Below are positions 27,825 to 38,434 of a stretch of 64,000 bases of DNA, in pieces. Position 1 is the stretch's first letter. Each line of letters starts with the position of its first letter. The stretch lies in contig NZ_CABPSB010000006.1 in assembly GCF_902459655.1 (NCBI RefSeq), positions 238,149 through 302,148 of the forward strand, written 5' to 3'. The translations under genes and the position numbers were made by a program. The notes beneath the pieces were generated by a model. The model ran no database searches. It was not told where the DNA came from and saw only the letters and a program-made list of their open reading frames with translations. This DNA is from Pandoraea anhela (GTDB lineage: Bacteria; Pseudomonadota; Gammaproteobacteria; Burkholderiales; Burkholderiaceae).

Positions 27825-28142
27825 GCCCTATCCACAGCGGGCGGACGAACCCACCCTATCGCGACCGATTATGGCCGTAACCGTCAAGTCACAAAGGGGG
27901 GAATAGAGGCGGGATTAGGCGGTATATTGGGCCAGACTTCGCGCCAAGGTCCGGAGCGGGGGCGTGAATGTAGGGAAAAGCCCTCTTCGGCAGGGATGTC
28001 GCCCGCCGGTCGGGGGCTGACGGCGACGATGCCGCGCGCATGACGGTGAGGATGGTGAGGATAGCGCGGCACACGCCGTGACGTGCCGGCGTGCGCGCGC
28101 CCGGACGTCGTGCTGCGGGTCCGGCCGCGGACCCGGCAGACG
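27825..28142 (-). other. Gap between cheZ and flhB, presumed promoter region
   Basis: The 318 bp hold no convincing gene. The part nearest flhB should contain the flhB promoter, but I could not assign boxes. A GC-rich inverted repeat (GGGTCC and GGACCC, 28117-28134) lies just after the cheZ stop without a T-run and may help to end the cheZ transcript. Confidence 0.4.
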
Positions 28143-28817
28143 TCAGAAACCGAGGCTCGCGAGCAGGTCGTCGACCTGTCCCTGGTCGGCCACGATATCG
28201 GTACGGCCTTCTTTCTTGACCTGCGGCCCGTTGAGCAGCGAGTCTTCGGCTTCCTTGCGCTTCTCGGGCGGCATGTTCTCGAGCAGCGTCTGGAGCAGAT
28301 GCTTCTCGATCTCCTGCACCACGTCCATGATCTTCTTGATGACCTGTCCGGTCAGATCCTGGAAGTCCTGCGCCATCATGATTTCCATCAGATGGTTGTT
28401 GGTCGCGCGGGTGTCGTCCGGCACGCGACGCAGGTAAGTGCGGGTTTCGGTGACGAGCTTGCGGGCGTCGTCGAGTTCGAGCGGCTGGTCGAACCATTTG
28501 GCCCAGCGCTCGTCGAGCGCGTTGGCGTCCGCTTCGAGGCGGTCCTGAATGGGCTTGGCCAGCTCGATCGCCGTCAACGCCCGCACCGCCGCCTGTTCGG
28601 TCATGGTGGCGACGTAGTTCAGGCGGTCGCGCGCATCGGGAATGGCCTCCGCGGCCTGCTCCAGTTGCTTGTCCAGACCGAGTTCGCGCAGGTTGTCGCG
28701 CAGCATGCGCGTCAACTGCCCGATGCGCATGAGCATGCGCTCCGCCGGATCCGCCTCGCCGGTCACGTAAGCGCCGCTGGGCTCACCCGGCCATTCAGTG
28801 CTCGACTCGTGGGTCAC
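28143..28817 (-). CDS. cheZ: CheY-P phosphatase CheZ
   Basis: CheZ speeds dephosphorylation of CheY-P and so ends the tumble signal. The 224-residue product has the long four-helix hairpin region (about 25-180) with [20 protein letters not shown] and [14 protein letters not shown]; the Gln in QDFQDLTGQ fits the catalytic glutamine. The C-terminal tail [12 protein letters not shown] is the classic CheY-binding helix. It has a GTG start immediately after the cheY stop, so the two are coupled. Retention of CheZ places this pathway with the enteric/beta-gamma type. Confidence 0.97.
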   Translation of the reverse strand: MTHESSTEWPGEPSGAYVTGEADPAERMLMRIGQLTRMLRDNLRELGLDKQLEQAAEAIPDARDRLNYVATMTEQAAVRALTAIELAKPIQDRLEADANALDERWAKWFDQPLELDDARKLVTETRTYLRRVPDDTRATNNHLMEIMMAQDFQDLTGQVIKKIMDVVQEIEKHLLQTLLENMPPEKRKEAEDSLLNGPQVKKEGRTDIVADQGQVDDLLASLGF

Positions 28818-28819
28818 GT

Positions 28820-29218
28820 TCAGGCCCCCGTTTTTTCCATTTTCTCGAAGATCTTGCCCAGCTTCTCATCGAGGGTCGCCGCCGTGAACGGCTTGACCAC
28901 ATACCCGCTTGCGCCAGCCTGGGCGGCGGCGATGATGTTTTCCTTCTTGGCTTCGGCCGTCACCATGAGCACCGGCAGCTTCGAGAGGTTCGGATCGGCG
29001 CGAATTTGCTGGAGCATCGTCAGGCCGTCCATATTCGGCATGTTCCAGTCCGACACCACGAATTCGAAACTGCCACCGCGCAGCTTGGCCAGTGCCGCCG
29101 CGCCGTCTTCCGCTTCGTCGACATTGGAGAAACCCAGCTCCTTGAGCAGGTTTCGCACAATGCGACGCATCGTCGGGAAGTCGTCGACGACCAGGAACTT
29201 CATGTTCTTATCAACCAT
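28820..29218 (-). CDS. cheY: Chemotaxis response regulator CheY
   Basis: CheY is the single-domain regulator that carries the signal from CheA to FliM. Starting at the ATG at 29218, the acidic pocket is Asp12-Asp13, the phosphoacceptor is Asp57 ([12 protein letters not shown]), and Lys109 follows (GYVVKPF), matching enterobacterial numbering. The sequence [20 protein letters not shown] is close to canonical CheY. A GGAG lies five bases before this ATG; an adjacent ATG at 29221 gives one extra residue. Confidence 0.98.
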   Translation of the reverse strand: MVDKNMKFLVVDDFPTMRRIVRNLLKELGFSNVDEAEDGAAALAKLRGGSFEFVVSDWNMPNMDGLTMLQQIRADPNLSKLPVLMVTAEAKKENIIAAAQAGASGYVVKPFTAATLDEKLGKIFEKMEKTGA

Positions 29219-29350
29219 CATCACTCCAATTCTGCCGGCCCCGCGCAGGGGGCCGACGATATTCACGGGCAAATTCCACCGTCACTCAGTGCCCTGAGTG
29301 TGGACGCAAATCGCTGCGGACCATACGGCGAAAAAACGCCAAAAACCGAA

Positions 29351-30430
29351 CTATACCCGTTGCGTGCGCTCGCCGAATTTTGCGACCTGATGAAGCACTT
29401 TTCGGGCCATCTCGTGCAACGGCACCACCTCTTCCGCGCCGCCCATCGCAATGGCCTCGCGCGGCATGCCGAACACGATGCAGCTCGCTTCGTCCTGTGC
29501 GAGGGTGTGCGCACCGGCGCGGCGCATCTCCACCAGGCCCGCCGCACCGTCGCGGCCCATGCCCGTGAGAATCACCCCGATCGCATTGCGTCCGGCGTGC
29601 ACGGCTGCGGAGCGAAACAATACATCGACCGACGGCCGATGTCGATTTACCGGCGGCGCCGGATCGAGCACGGCCACGTAGTTCGCGCCGCTGCGCGAGA
29701 GTTGCAGGTGCGTGTCGCCGCCCGGGGCGATGTACGCGTGACCCGGCAACACACGCTCGCCATGCTCGGCTTCCTTCACCGTGATGCGGCAAAGCCCGTT
29801 CAGGCGCTGCGCGAACGACTTGGTGAAGCCTGCCGGCATGTGCTGCGTGATCAGAATCGCCGGGGCGTCCGGCGGCATCGGCACGAGCACTTCGCGAATC
29901 GCTTCCGTGCCGCCCGTCGACGCGCCGATGATGATCAGCTTCTCCGTCGAGACCAGTGGATTGCGCAGCATCGGCGCGGCTTCCACCGGCGCCGGCGTAG
30001 CGCTCTTGGGCGGGGCGCTGCGCACGCGGGCGCGAGCGGCAGCGCGAATCTTGTCGGCAATCATCTCGCCGTATTCGAGCATGCCGTCCCGAATCCCCAG
30101 ACGCGGCTTCGTCACGAAGTCCACCGCGCCGAGTTCGAGCGCGCGCATCGTCACTTCCGAGCCCCGCTCGGTCAGCGACGACACCATGAGCACCGGCATC
30201 GGCCGCAGGCGCATGAGCTTCTCGAGGAAGTCCAGGCCATCCATACGCGGCATTTCGACGTCGAGCGTGAGCACGTCCGGGTTATGTTGTTTGATTAGAT
30301 CACGCGCCACGAGCGGATCGGGTGCGGTCGCCACGACGGTCATGTCCGGATGCGCATTGATGATCTCCGTCATCAGGCTGCGCACGAGTGCGGAATCGTC
30401 CACGCACAGGACTTTGATTGGTTCGCTCAA
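29351..30430 (-). CDS. cheB: Chemoreceptor methylesterase/deamidase CheB
   Basis: CheB removes methyl groups from chemoreceptors when phosphorylated by CheA. The 359-residue product has a receiver domain (about 1-120; Asp57 in [13 protein letters not shown]), a Pro/Ala linker, and the methylesterase domain. The catalytic triad is visible as Ser in [12 protein letters not shown], His in [10 protein letters not shown] and Asp in [10 protein letters not shown]. It starts with TTG at 30430, overlapping the cheD stop as TTGA; GGAGGAGG directly upstream makes the start convincing. Confidence 0.98.
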   Translation of the reverse strand: MSEPIKVLCVDDSALVRSLMTEIINAHPDMTVVATAPDPLVARDLIKQHNPDVLTLDVEMPRMDGLDFLEKLMRLRPMPVLMVSSLTERGSEVTMRALELGAVDFVTKPRLGIRDGMLEYGEMIADKIRAAARARVRSAPPKSATPAPVEAAPMLRNPLVSTEKLIIIGASTGGTEAIREVLVPMPPDAPAILITQHMPAGFTKSFAQRLNGLCRITVKEAEHGERVLPGHAYIAPGGDTHLQLSRSGANYVAVLDPAPPVNRHRPSVDVLFRSAAVHAGRNAIGVILTGMGRDGAAGLVEMRRAGAHTLAQDEASCIVFGMPREAIAMGGAEEVVPLHEMARKVLHQVAKFGERTQRV

Positions 30431-31101
30431 GCCTCCTCCATTTTTCGGTTGTCAGGCCCCGGCCGAGGCTTGGCATTTCTGGCCGGTGGCGCAAAGAGTT
30501 CTACGGAGCCCCGTACTTCGCGTGCACGCAAACGCTGCGCGTACGCCTGTTCCCGCTGGACGATGGCCGGATCGCCCCGGTCGCCCAGCTTCTTGACCAT
30601 CACCCGCCCGGTGCGCGGCAAGAAGCACACCTTGCGCGGATGCGGTCCGAGCAGATCCTGCGCAGTCACGCGAATCTGCTCCATCTCGAGATAGCGCAAC
30701 ACGAAATTCGCGTTGCGATCGCCGATATTCAATGTGGTCATGCCCGCGAGCACTGCACCGCCGCCGAAGACTTTCGCCTCCAGTCGCTCGCGCCGCGCAC
30801 CGAGCTTGATCAGCTCGTTGATGAGCATTTCCATGGCGTACGCGCCGTAACGCATGGACGCCGAGAGTAACCGGTCTCGCTCGCTTTCGCCATCGTCGGG
30901 CAGCATGAAATGGTTCATGCCGCCAATGCCCGTGACGTTATCTCGCACACACGCGGCGACACAAGAACCGAGCACCGTCACGAGCATGATGTCTTCCGTC
31001 GTGACGTAATACTCCGAGGGCAGCAACTTCACCGCCTGCGTGTTGAACGCATTGTCGAAGTAATGGTTGGTCGCCAGTGCTTCGGCCAGTGGCTGTGCCA
31101 T
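30427..31101 (-). CDS. cheD: Chemoreceptor glutamine deamidase CheD
   Basis: CheD deamidates specific receptor glutamines. The 224-residue product carries the family core with the catalytic Cys in [12 protein letters not shown], His in [11 protein letters not shown], and the following [17 protein letters not shown]-terminal tail of ~35 residues beyond the core is Pro/Arg/Lys-rich. The ATG at 31101 gives [16 protein letters not shown] and nearly abuts the cheR stop. Coexistence with CheZ is common in beta-proteobacteria. Confidence 0.95.
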   Translation of the reverse strand: MAQPLAEALATNHYFDNAFNTQAVKLLPSEYYVTTEDIMLVTVLGSCVAACVRDNVTGIGGMNHFMLPDDGESERDRLLSASMRYGAYAMEMLINELIKLGARRERLEAKVFGGGAVLAGMTTLNIGDRNANFVLRYLEMEQIRVTAQDLLGPHPRKVCFLPRTGRVMVKKLGDRGDPAIVQREQAYAQRLRAREVRGSVELFAPPARNAKPRPGPDNRKMEEA

Positions 31102-31102
31102 G

Positions 31103-32044
31103 TCAGGCTCCCCGTGCGCCCGCACCAGCCAGTTCGTACACCGTCTGCCCACGCAGACGGAACGCCCGGCTCACGTAAGTAAAGTTCTCCGAGTGCCCCG
31201 CGAACAGCAGGCCATCCGGTTTGAGCAAGGGCACGAAGCGCTCCAGAATACGCGCCTGCGTGGCCTTGTCGAAATAGATCATCACGTTGCGACAGAAGAT
31301 AACGTCGAACGGCCCGCCGATCTGCCACGACGGTGCGAGCAGGTTGAGCGGCTCGAACGTGACCAGTTGCTGCAACTCGGGACGCACCTTGATCTTCCCC
31401 GAATTCGCCCCGGTGCCGCGCAGGAAGTGTTTGCGCAGTTGTTCCTGCGTGAGCTTGCCGGTCTGCTCGCCGTTGTAGACGGCGGCGGACGCGCGCGCGA
31501 GGACTTGCGTATCGACGTCGGTGGCCAGCACGCTCGCATTCGGTCGCGAGCCGAGCGTGTCGACCAGGGTCATCGCAATCGAATACGGCTCCTCGCCCGT
31601 CGATGCCGCACAGCACCATACCGAAATCGGCTTGGCGCGGTGGCGCACGAAGTCGGCGAGCAACGGAAAATGGTGGGACTCGCGGAAAAACGACGTGAGG
31701 TTCGTCGTCAGCGCGTTGGTAAACGACTCCCACTCGCTGTCGCCGGTGTCCGCTTCGAGCATGTCGAGGTATTCGGTGAAGCTCGTCATGCCGAGCGCGC
31801 GCAGACGGCGAGCAATCCGGCTGTACACCATCTCTCGCTTGTGCTCGGCCAGCGCGATGCCGGCGCGCTGGTAGATCAGGTTGCGAATACGGCTGAAGTC
31901 CGCCAGCGAGAACGCGAAGTCGCGCTCGCCCGAGAGGGCGGCGCCGCTTGCGCGCGCGAAATCCGCGCCGCGCGAGCCAGCGTCGCCGTCGGTGCCGGGG
32001 GCGCCGCGACGCGTCAGATGCGAGGTATTGCGCGAATCAGTCAT
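31103..32044 (-). CDS. cheR: Chemoreceptor methyltransferase CheR
   Basis: CheR uses S-adenosylmethionine to methylate receptor glutamates. The 313-residue product has the N-terminal helical CheR_N part (about 45-100) and the SAM-binding domain. Landmarks are [39 protein letters not shown] (the SAM pocket) and [20 protein letters not shown]. The first ~40 residues are a low-complexity leader. cheR-cheD-cheB are overlapping and form one unit. No terminator separates it from the upstream receptor gene. Confidence 0.97.
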   Translation of the reverse strand: MTDSRNTSHLTRRGAPGTDGDAGSRGADFARASGAALSGERDFAFSLADFSRIRNLIYQRAGIALAEHKREMVYSRIARRLRALGMTSFTEYLDMLEADTGDSEWESFTNALTTNLTSFFRESHHFPLLADFVRHRAKPISVWCCAASTGEEPYSIAMTLVDTLGSRPNASVLATDVDTQVLARASAAVYNGEQTGKLTQEQLRKHFLRGTGANSGKIKVRPELQQLVTFEPLNLLAPSWQIGGPFDVIFCRNVMIYFDKATQARILERFVPLLKPDGLLFAGHSENFTYVSRAFRLRGQTVYELAGAGARGA

Positions 32045-32150
32045 GGTGTCTCACTTTGTCACGGCGTCACGTGAGCGCCGATCCCCATTTGCACTACTCA
32101 ACTGCCAACGTCGTAACGGCTAAGCCTGCGGTGTCCTGACGTCATGGCCC

Positions 32151-32190
32151 ACCCGGCTCACTTCAGCTCACCCCGGCTCACCCCGGCTCA
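32151..32190. repeat. Four 10-bp units before cheR
   Basis: Consecutive 10-bp units ending GGCTCA or AGCTCA (ACCCGGCTCA, CTTCAGCTCA, then CCCCGGCTCA twice) lie between the receptor gene stop and the cheR start. Confidence 0.75.
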
Positions 32191-32192
32191 TC

Positions 32193-33827
32193 TCATGCCG
32201 CCCGGGCCATCGGTTGTGACGCAGGCTCGCGGCGCGTCGTGCCGAGCGTGTGAACGCTGCCGGCGCTCACCGCCGCGCCCGTCTGGAACACCGATACCGC
32301 CGCGCGCAACTCGTGCGCCTGCGATTCCAGCGCCCCGGCGGCGGCCGCCGCCTCTTCGACCAGCGCCGCGTTCTGCTGCGTGACTTCGTCCATCTGCGTG
32401 ACCGCGCGATTGACCTGCTCGATACCGCTCGACTGCTCGGCAGACGCCGCCGAAATCTCGCCCATAATGTCCGTCACACGTTTGACGGCCTGCACGATCT
32501 CTTCCATCGTCTGACGCTGACGCGCCACCAGCGCCGTGCCGTCCTGCACGCGACGCGACGAGTCCTCGATCAACGCCTTGATTTCCTTCGCCGCAGCCGC
32601 ACTGCGCTGGGCCAGCGTGCGCACTTCGCCCGCCACCACGGCGAAACCGCGCCCCTGCTCGCCCGCGCGCGCCGCTTCCACCGCCGCGTTCAGCGCCAGA
32701 ATGTTGGTCTGGAAGGCGATGCCGTCGATCACGCCGATGATGTCGACGATCTTGTTCGAACTGGCCGAGATACCGTCCATGGTCTCGCCGACCTGCCCCG
32801 AGACTTCCCCGCCGCGCGTAGCGATCTCGGACGCGTTCACGGCAAGCTGGCTCGCCTGACGCGCGTTGTCCGCGTTCTGGCGAACGGTCGCCGTCAGTTG
32901 CTCCATCGACGACGCGGTTTCCTCCAGCGACGCCGCCTGCTGTTCCGTGCGTGCCGACAGATCGGTGTTGCCCGCCGCGATTTCATGCGCGGCCGTGGTG
33001 ATCGACTCGGTACCCTGTCGGATCTGCGAGATGGTTTCCGCGAGCGTATGCTGCATGCGTTGCATCGCGTAGAGCAGGCTCTGCGTGTCGCCCGGCGCCA
33101 CGCTCACATGGCTATGCAGGTCGCCGCCGGCGATGCGATGCGCGATCTCCGATGCGTATTCGGGTTCGCCGCCGAGGCTGCGATGCACGTTGCGGATGAT
33201 GATCACCATCGCCGCCGTGACGATAGCGCCGATCACGAGCAAAGCGATGCCGAAACGGGCGAGCGTGCTATAGAACGCATCATCGATGTCCTGCACGTAC
33301 ACGCCGCTCATCAATCCCCAATCCCACGGCGCGTAGTACTTCACGAACGAGAGTTTGGCGAGACGCTTGTCGCTGCCGGCGACACGCCCGAAGTATTCGA
33401 CGAAGCCCGACCCTTTGTCCTTGGCGACGCGCGCCATCTCGACATAGAGCAGCTTGCCGTTCGAATCCTTGTAAGTGGAGACGTCCTTGTTCACCAGATC
33501 GGCGAGCGTCGGGTGCATGAGCACGGTCGGCCGGGTGTCGAAGATCACCACATAACCGCTGCCGCCCTCACCGTAGCGCATGGCCTTCAGGCGCGCCATC
33601 GCCTGTTGCTTCGCGTCTTCGACGCTCATCTTGCCGGCGGCCGCCTGTGCGGCGTAGTCGCGCACGATGCCGTCGGCGCTCGTCACGATGTTCTCCACCG
33701 ATGCGCGACGCTCCGATGCCATGGTGCCGCGCTCATGCCAGGCGGCCAAACCGCCGAGAATCAAAAGACCCAGCCACATCAGCGCGAGCGCCGACCAGAG
33801 TTTTGCCTTGAGACTCAACTGCATCAT
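32193..33827 (-). CDS. Methyl-accepting chemotaxis protein with single Cache domain
   Basis: This is a transmembrane chemoreceptor of 544 residues. It has an N-terminal membrane helix (about 8-30) and a periplasmic sCache_2-like domain (about 35-185, with [19 protein letters not shown] and [20 protein letters not shown]). A second helix (about 188-208), a HAMP segment and a signalling domain with hairpin tip [19 protein letters not shown] follow. Such domains often sense small carboxylates, but the ligand is not predictable. It lacks a C-terminal CheR-tethering pentapeptide (ends QPMARAA). The ATG at 33827 has GGAGGG upstream. Its signalling half is almost identical at DNA level to that of the next receptor gene. 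Confidence 0.95.
   Translation of the reverse strand: MMQLSLKAKLWSALALMWLGLLILGGLAAWHERGTMASERRASVENIVTSADGIVRDYAAQAAAGKMSVEDAKQQAMARLKAMRYGEGGSGYVVIFDTRPTVLMHPTLADLVNKDVSTYKDSNGKLLYVEMARVAKDKGSGFVEYFGRVAGSDKRLAKLSFVKYYAPWDWGLMSGVYVQDIDDAFYSTLARFGIALLVIGAIVTAAMVIIIRNVHRSLGGEPEYASEIAHRIAGGDLHSHVSVAPGDTQSLLYAMQRMQHTLAETISQIRQGTESITTAAHEIAAGNTDLSARTEQQAASLEETASSMEQLTATVRQNADNARQASQLAVNASEIATRGGEVSGQVGETMDGISASSNKIVDIIGVIDGIAFQTNILALNAAVEAARAGEQGRGFAVVAGEVRTLAQRSAAAAKEIKALIEDSSRRVQDGTALVARQRQTMEEIVQAVKRVTDIMGEISAASAEQSSGIEQVNRAVTQMDEVTQQNAALVEEAAAAAGALESQAHELRAAVSVFQTGAAVSAGSVHTLGTTRREPASQPMARAA
32368..32984 (-). repeat. Near-identical chemoreceptor signalling block, copy 1 of 3
   Basis: About 615 bp of this receptor gene recur at roughly 34371-34985 and 36406-37022 in the next two receptor genes, with stretches of 70-110 bp fully identical, third codon positions included. 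The flanking sensory parts are unrelated. Confidence 0.85.
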
Positions 33828-33936
33828 GATCCGACCCTCCACCACCCGCCTGCCGGGGCGTCACACGGCTGTGCGGCGCCCACGACGGCTTTTGTCTTGC
33901 CGATTATTGCCACTTGCCGACACACGTCTTGCATGT

Positions 33937-33959
33937 CCCGGCGATCCTGCTTCGCCGGG
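33937..33959 (-). terminator. Hairpin downstream of the second receptor gene
   Basis: An 8-bp perfect stem (CCCGGCGA with TCGCCGGG) and 7-nt loop lie about 80 bp after the stop codon of the receptor gene at 34041-35822. No T-run follows. Confidence 0.45.
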
Positions 33960-34040
33960 GACAAACGCGTGCACCTTACCTATGATTTGCTGCTGTCTTG
34001 CGCTATCGCTTCGTGGCGACCGGTCGCGGTTGTGATGGGG

Positions 34041-35822
34041 TCAGAACGTCTCCCAGTCGCCGTTCGCGTCGTCCGTGCCGGTACGTGCAGCCGCCGGTGC
34101 AGCAGCCGCGGGGGCGGGCTTGCGCAGCGGCGCCGGTGCGGGCGTAGCCTTCGACGCGGTAGCGGTGGCGGCGGCCGGCGCCGGCGCAGCAGGGGCTGCG
34201 GTCTTCTTGGGTGCGGCAGGACGTGCCGCCGGCAGCGCCGCCAGCGTGGGGGCGACCGGGCTTGCCGAGACCTGGCTGGCGTCCACACGGAACACCGAGA
34301 CGGTCGTCTTCAGCCGGTTGGCCTGCTCTTCCAGCGAACCGGCGGCGGCGGCCGCTTCCTCGACCAGTGCCGCGTTCTGCTGCGTGACTTCGTCCATCTG
34401 CGTGATCGCGCGGTTGACCTGCTCGATGCCGCTCGACTGCTCGGCGGACGCCGCCGAAATCTCGCCCATGATGTCCGTCACACGCTTCACGGCCTGCACG
34501 ATTTCGTTCATCGTGTGACCCTGCTGGGCGACCAGTGCCGTGCCGTCCTGCACGCGACGCGACGAGTCCTCGATCAGCGCCTTGATTTCCTTCGCCGCAG
34601 CCGCACTGCGCTGGGCCAGCGTGCGCACTTCGCCCGCCACCACGGCGAAGCCGCGACCCTGTTCGCCCGCGCGCGCCGCTTCCACCGCAGCGTTCAGCGC
34701 GAGGATGTTCGTCTGGAACGCAATGCCGTCGATCACGCTGATGATGTCGACGATCTTGCTGGAACTCGCGGAGATGCCATCCATCGTCTCGCCGACCTGA
34801 CCGGACACCTGACCGCCGCGCGTGGCGATTTCCGATGCGTTCACGGCAAGCTGGCTCGCCTGACGCGCGTTGTCCGCGTTCTGGCGAACGGTCGCCGTCA
34901 GTTGCTCCATCGACGACGCGGTTTCCTCCAGCGACGCCGCCTGCTGTTCCGTACGTGCCGACAGATCGGTGTTGCCCGCCGCGATCTGCTGAGCGGCGGA
35001 CGTCATCGATTCCGTGCCCGAACGGACTTCGGCGACCGTGCGCACGAGACTGTCCTGCATATGCTTGACGCCCTTGAACAGACGGCCCGTCTCGGTGTCG
35101 TTCCAGACTTCGATGCGTTGCGTGAGGTCGCCGCTGGCGATCTTCTCGAAGTGCTTGATGGCGTCGTTGATCGGGCCGACGATGGCGCGCGTGAGCGTGA
35201 TCTGCGTGACCACGCCGACCAGCACGCCGACCGCCAGGCCGATGCCCACGAGCCACATCACCAGCGTGTAGCGTTCCTGCGCGACGGTGTAGCGGTCTTC
35301 GGCGCTCTTGAGTTGCTGATCGGCCAGCACCGACATCGCCTTGGTGTAGTCCGCGAACAGACGCGGCACGTCCATCACGGTCTTGGCGTGGAAGTCGGGG
35401 ATGTCACCCGATTCGATGGCCTTGAGCGCGGGCACGATGCCGTCGTTGACGACCTTGCCGCGTGCCTGGGCCACGGCGTCGGCCATGGCTTTTTCATCGG
35501 CACTCATCGGCAGCGCGGCGTAAGTCGCGTACGCCTCGTCGGCTTTCTTCAGGTTCGTGCGCACGCTCTCGATAGCCGACTTGATTTCGGTCGGATCGGC
35601 AATGAATTCGATACGTGAGAGCGTCACACGAGCGCGCAGCGTATGGATCGTCGTTTGCGCGAGCGCCTGCGACGACGCAATATCGTTCGTATAAATCTCC
35701 TGCATCGCTGCATTGCTTTGTCGCAGTGAGATCAGCCCCGCAGCCGCACCGACGATCAGCAGCACCATGAAGAGTCCGAGCGCCAGCGTCAGCCGTGCCC
35801 GGATGGTGACATTCTTAAACAT
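34041..35822 (-). CDS. Methyl-accepting chemotaxis protein, Tar/Tsr-like four-helix-bundle type
   Basis: This is a 593-residue chemoreceptor. A membrane helix (about 10-31) is followed by a periplasmic four-helix bundle (about 35-190, 4HB_MCP type), a second helix (about 193-213) and HAMP. The signalling domain (about 270-515) has the usual tip [19 protein letters not shown] and methylation heptads such as [20 protein letters not shown]. An Ala/Pro linker leads to the C-terminal DWETF, a match to the NWETF pentapeptide that tethers CheR and CheB. It is therefore the probable high-abundance receptor of the set. Ligand unknown. Confidence 0.96.
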   Translation of the reverse strand: MFKNVTIRARLTLALGLFMVLLIVGAAAGLISLRQSNAAMQEIYTNDIASSQALAQTTIHTLRARVTLSRIEFIADPTEIKSAIESVRTNLKKADEAYATYAALPMSADEKAMADAVAQARGKVVNDGIVPALKAIESGDIPDFHAKTVMDVPRLFADYTKAMSVLADQQLKSAEDRYTVAQERYTLVMWLVGIGLAVGVLVGVVTQITLTRAIVGPINDAIKHFEKIASGDLTQRIEVWNDTETGRLFKGVKHMQDSLVRTVAEVRSGTESMTSAAQQIAAGNTDLSARTEQQAASLEETASSMEQLTATVRQNADNARQASQLAVNASEIATRGGQVSGQVGETMDGISASSSKIVDIISVIDGIAFQTNILALNAAVEAARAGEQGRGFAVVAGEVRTLAQRSAAAAKEIKALIEDSSRRVQDGTALVAQQGHTMNEIVQAVKRVTDIMGEISAASAEQSSGIEQVNRAITQMDEVTQQNAALVEEAAAAAGSLEEQANRLKTTVSVFRVDASQVSASPVAPTLAALPAARPAAPKKTAAPAAPAPAAATATASKATPAPAPLRKPAPAAAAPAAARTGTDDANGDWETF

Positions 35823-35913
35823 AACGACCTCTACCCCGTGAAGACCGGCCTCTGACCGGTATAGCCATCACAACAATCTCGACTCTTGGCCGACGCTTTG
35901 CATCCACGTACCG

Positions 35914-38328
35914 TCAAAACTCTTCCCAGTCGCCCGGGTCACTGGTCTTTGCCGTCGACGTTGTCCCCGTCGCTCCGCCTGCCGGTGTCTTGCCACGACG
36001 CGCCGCCAGTTGCAGCACTTGTGCATCTTCCTGTGCGTCCGCCGCCGGTGTGGCGACTTGCGGGCGCCGCGTCGCCGTTCGTGTCGCGGCGCCGCCCGCG
36101 CTCGCGCGCGCCGGTGCGGCACCGGCCTGAGTCGATTGAATCGATTGAGTCGACCGAACCGACTGCCCTGACGAAACCGGCTGGACCATCGGCACCGCGT
36201 GCGCTGCCTGCATGGTCGCTGCGACCGGCTTGGGCGCGACTTGACGCACGCCCGTCGCATGTTGTTGCGCCAGCGCGTGCCGTGCGCTCGGCGCGCCGGC
36301 CGCCTGGAAGGCGTCGCCCACACGGAAGACCGACACGGCGTCGCGCAGCCGATGCGCCTGATCTTCCAGCGACCCGGCTGCCGCCGCCGCTTCCTCGACC
36401 AGCGCCGCGTTCTGCTGCGTGACCTCGTCCATCTGCGTGACCGCGCGGTTGACCTGCTCGATGCCGCTCGACTGCTCGGCGGACGCCGCCGAAATCTCGC
36501 CCATGATGTCGGTGACGCGCTGCACGGCCTGCACGATCTCGTCCATCGTCTGACCGGCTTGCGCCACGAGAGCCGAGCCGTTTTCCACGCGCCCGACCGA
36601 ATCTTCGATGAGGACCTTGATTTCCTTCGCCGCAGCCGCGCTGCGCTGGGCCAGCGTGCGCACTTCGCCCGCCACCACGGCGAAGCCGCGACCCTGTTCG
36701 CCCGCGCGCGCCGCTTCCACCGCAGCGTTCAGCGCGAGAATGTTCGTCTGGAACGCAATACCCTCGATTACGCTGATGATGTCCACGATCTTGTGCGAAC
36801 TCGTCGAGATGCCCTGCATCGTGTCGACGACGTTGCCCACGACCTGACCGCCGCGTGCGGCGATTTCCGACGCGTTCACGGCGAGCGCGCTCGCCTGCTT
36901 GGCGTTGTCGGCGTTCTGCTTGACGGTGGCCGTCAGCTCTTCCATCGACGAGGCAGTCTGCTCCAGCGATGCCGCCTGTTGTTCGGTGCGCGCCGACAGA
37001 TCGGTGTTGCCGGCGGCGATTTCACGCGAGGCGATATTGATCGACTCGATGCCTTCACGCACATCCGAGACGATGGACAGCAAGCTGTTCTTCATCACCG
37101 TGAGACCGAACAGCAACTGCCCGATCTCGTCGCGCCCGGTGCCTTCGGCCTTGCCCGTGAGGTCGCCCGCCGCGATCTGCTTGGACATGGCAAGCGCGAC
37201 ACGCAGCGGGTGGTTGATCGCGCGACGCAGAATGCTGCCGAGCACGAACAACACGACGATGCCGCCGAGCACCGCCACGGCCGTCGCCGCACGCACGAGC
37301 GTGTGCTCCTTCTGCGATTGTTGGTAGAGATCGGTCGCCTGCGTGAGTTCGAGGCGCGTAAGCGCGTTCAGCTCGTCGCGCATCGGACCGTACGCCGGCT
37401 TCACTTTCTCCAGGTACGTCTGCTGTGCGCCTTCGGCCGAGCCTACACGCAGCATCTCGACGGTCTTTTGCAGCCCGTCGCTGGTAAAGCGCTGACGGAT
37501 CACGTCGAAGCGCTCGGCCTGCGCTCGCGTGTTGGTGTCGACCGTCTTCATGTACTCCGCCCACTGGCGGTTGATGTCGTCGAGGCTGCCCGCGATTTCG
37601 TCGCCCGCGCGCTTCATCGCGTCGAGGTTCGGGCTGCCCACGGCTTCGGCCACGAGCAGAACATCGCGGTCGAGTTTCTGACCGATCGCACCCAGCGTGC
37701 TCACCGGCACCATGCCGTTTCTGTACACCTGCAACAACTTGGTATTGCTGCTCGACACGCCCCACAGGCCCAGCCCGCCGACCAGCGCGAGCATGAGCGC
37801 GCCGAGCACGATGATGCCGGTCAGCCGCGCGCGCAGCGTGTCCAGACGCACACGACGTGCGAGCGCTGCGATGCCGCCGCGCTCGATCTGACCGCCGCGA
37901 ATGCGCAGGTTGCCCGCCTGCGCGTTGCGAAAGCGCGCGTAGACGGCGTCGGCTTGCGCCGTGACGCCGGCCGCCGGACGCACACGCACCGACGTGTAGC
38001 CGACCACCGCGTCGTTTTCCAGCGTTGGCGTGACCGTCGCGAGCACCCAGTAGAAATCGCCGTTCTTGCGGCGGTTCTTGACCAGCCCCGTCCACGTGTC
38101 GCCGCGCTTGATCGTCTCCCACAGATCGCCGAATGCCTCGGGCGGCATGTCGGGATGGCGCACGATGTTGTGCGGCGCCCCCAGCAGTTCGTCACGCGAA
38201 TAGCCGCTCACCTCCACGAAGGCGGGATTGGCATACGTGATCCGCCCCTTCAGATCCGTCCGAGAGATCAGGTACTGATGCTCGCCGATGACGAATTCGT
38301 TCTGGGTAACGGGCTGGTTATCGCGCAC
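35914..38328 (-). CDS. PAS-containing chemoreceptor, Aer-like
   Basis: This 804-residue receptor starts with a PAS domain (about 8-110) with [40 protein letters not shown] and [13 protein letters not shown]. That layout is like Aer, which senses redox state through FAD. Unlike enteric Aer it has two membrane helices (about 165-185 and 350-370) enclosing a helical periplasmic segment. HAMP, a signalling domain and a Gln/Ser/Thr-rich linker follow, ending DWEEF, a possible CheR/CheB tether. The GTG start has GGAG nine bases upstream. An energy-taxis role is inferred from the PAS type. Confidence 0.94.
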   Translation of the reverse strand: MRDNQPVTQNEFVIGEHQYLISRTDLKGRITYANPAFVEVSGYSRDELLGAPHNIVRHPDMPPEAFGDLWETIKRGDTWTGLVKNRRKNGDFYWVLATVTPTLENDAVVGYTSVRVRPAAGVTAQADAVYARFRNAQAGNLRIRGGQIERGGIAALARRVRLDTLRARLTGIIVLGALMLALVGGLGLWGVSSSNTKLLQVYRNGMVPVSTLGAIGQKLDRDVLLVAEAVGSPNLDAMKRAGDEIAGSLDDINRQWAEYMKTVDTNTRAQAERFDVIRQRFTSDGLQKTVEMLRVGSAEGAQQTYLEKVKPAYGPMRDELNALTRLELTQATDLYQQSQKEHTLVRAATAVAVLGGIVVLFVLGSILRRAINHPLRVALAMSKQIAAGDLTGKAEGTGRDEIGQLLFGLTVMKNSLLSIVSDVREGIESINIASREIAAGNTDLSARTEQQAASLEQTASSMEELTATVKQNADNAKQASALAVNASEIAARGGQVVGNVVDTMQGISTSSHKIVDIISVIEGIAFQTNILALNAAVEAARAGEQGRGFAVVAGEVRTLAQRSAAAAKEIKVLIEDSVGRVENGSALVAQAGQTMDEIVQAVQRVTDIMGEISAASAEQSSGIEQVNRAVTQMDEVTQQNAALVEEAAAAAGSLEDQAHRLRDAVSVFRVGDAFQAAGAPSARHALAQQHATGVRQVAPKPVAATMQAAHAVPMVQPVSSGQSVRSTQSIQSTQAGAAPARASAGGAATRTATRRPQVATPAADAQEDAQVLQLAARRGKTPAGGATGTTSTAKTSDPGDWEEF
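36129..36164 (-). repeat. Degenerate 9-bp repeats in the linker of the PAS chemoreceptor
   Basis: Four in-frame 9-bp units on the plus strand (GAGTCGATT, GAATCGATT, GAGTCGACC, GAACCGACT) encode a Ser-Thr/Ile-Gln linker near the receptor C-terminus. Confidence 0.7.
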
Positions 38329-38434
38329 GTGCTCGGTCTCCGTGGACTGGGGTGAATGGGTTATGTCTGTAGGGAGTCACGCGGCGGGTGTCTCGGCCCG
38401 CCGTCGGATTTTGCCTCGGCGGCGTCGGCCGGGC

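Noticed and set aside
28820-29272. 150-residue CheY from the upstream-most start
   Set aside because: The extra residues are unlike CheY, while the start at 29218 places the phosphoacceptor at Asp57 and has a GGAG at proper distance.
32095-32125. Sigma-28 promoter before cheR
   Set aside because: A GCCGTTAC -10-like box is visible on the minus strand, but neither 15 nor 16 nt upstream gives a TAAA-like box.
32250-35618. 1122-codon plus-strand frame opposite the chemoreceptor genes
   Set aside because: It is an antisense shadow of two clear receptor genes; its internal repetition only reflects the duplicated signalling domains.
35844-35860. Terminator between the second and third receptor genes
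   Set aside because: Only a five-base-pair stem (ACCGG with CCGGT) is present and no T-run follows.
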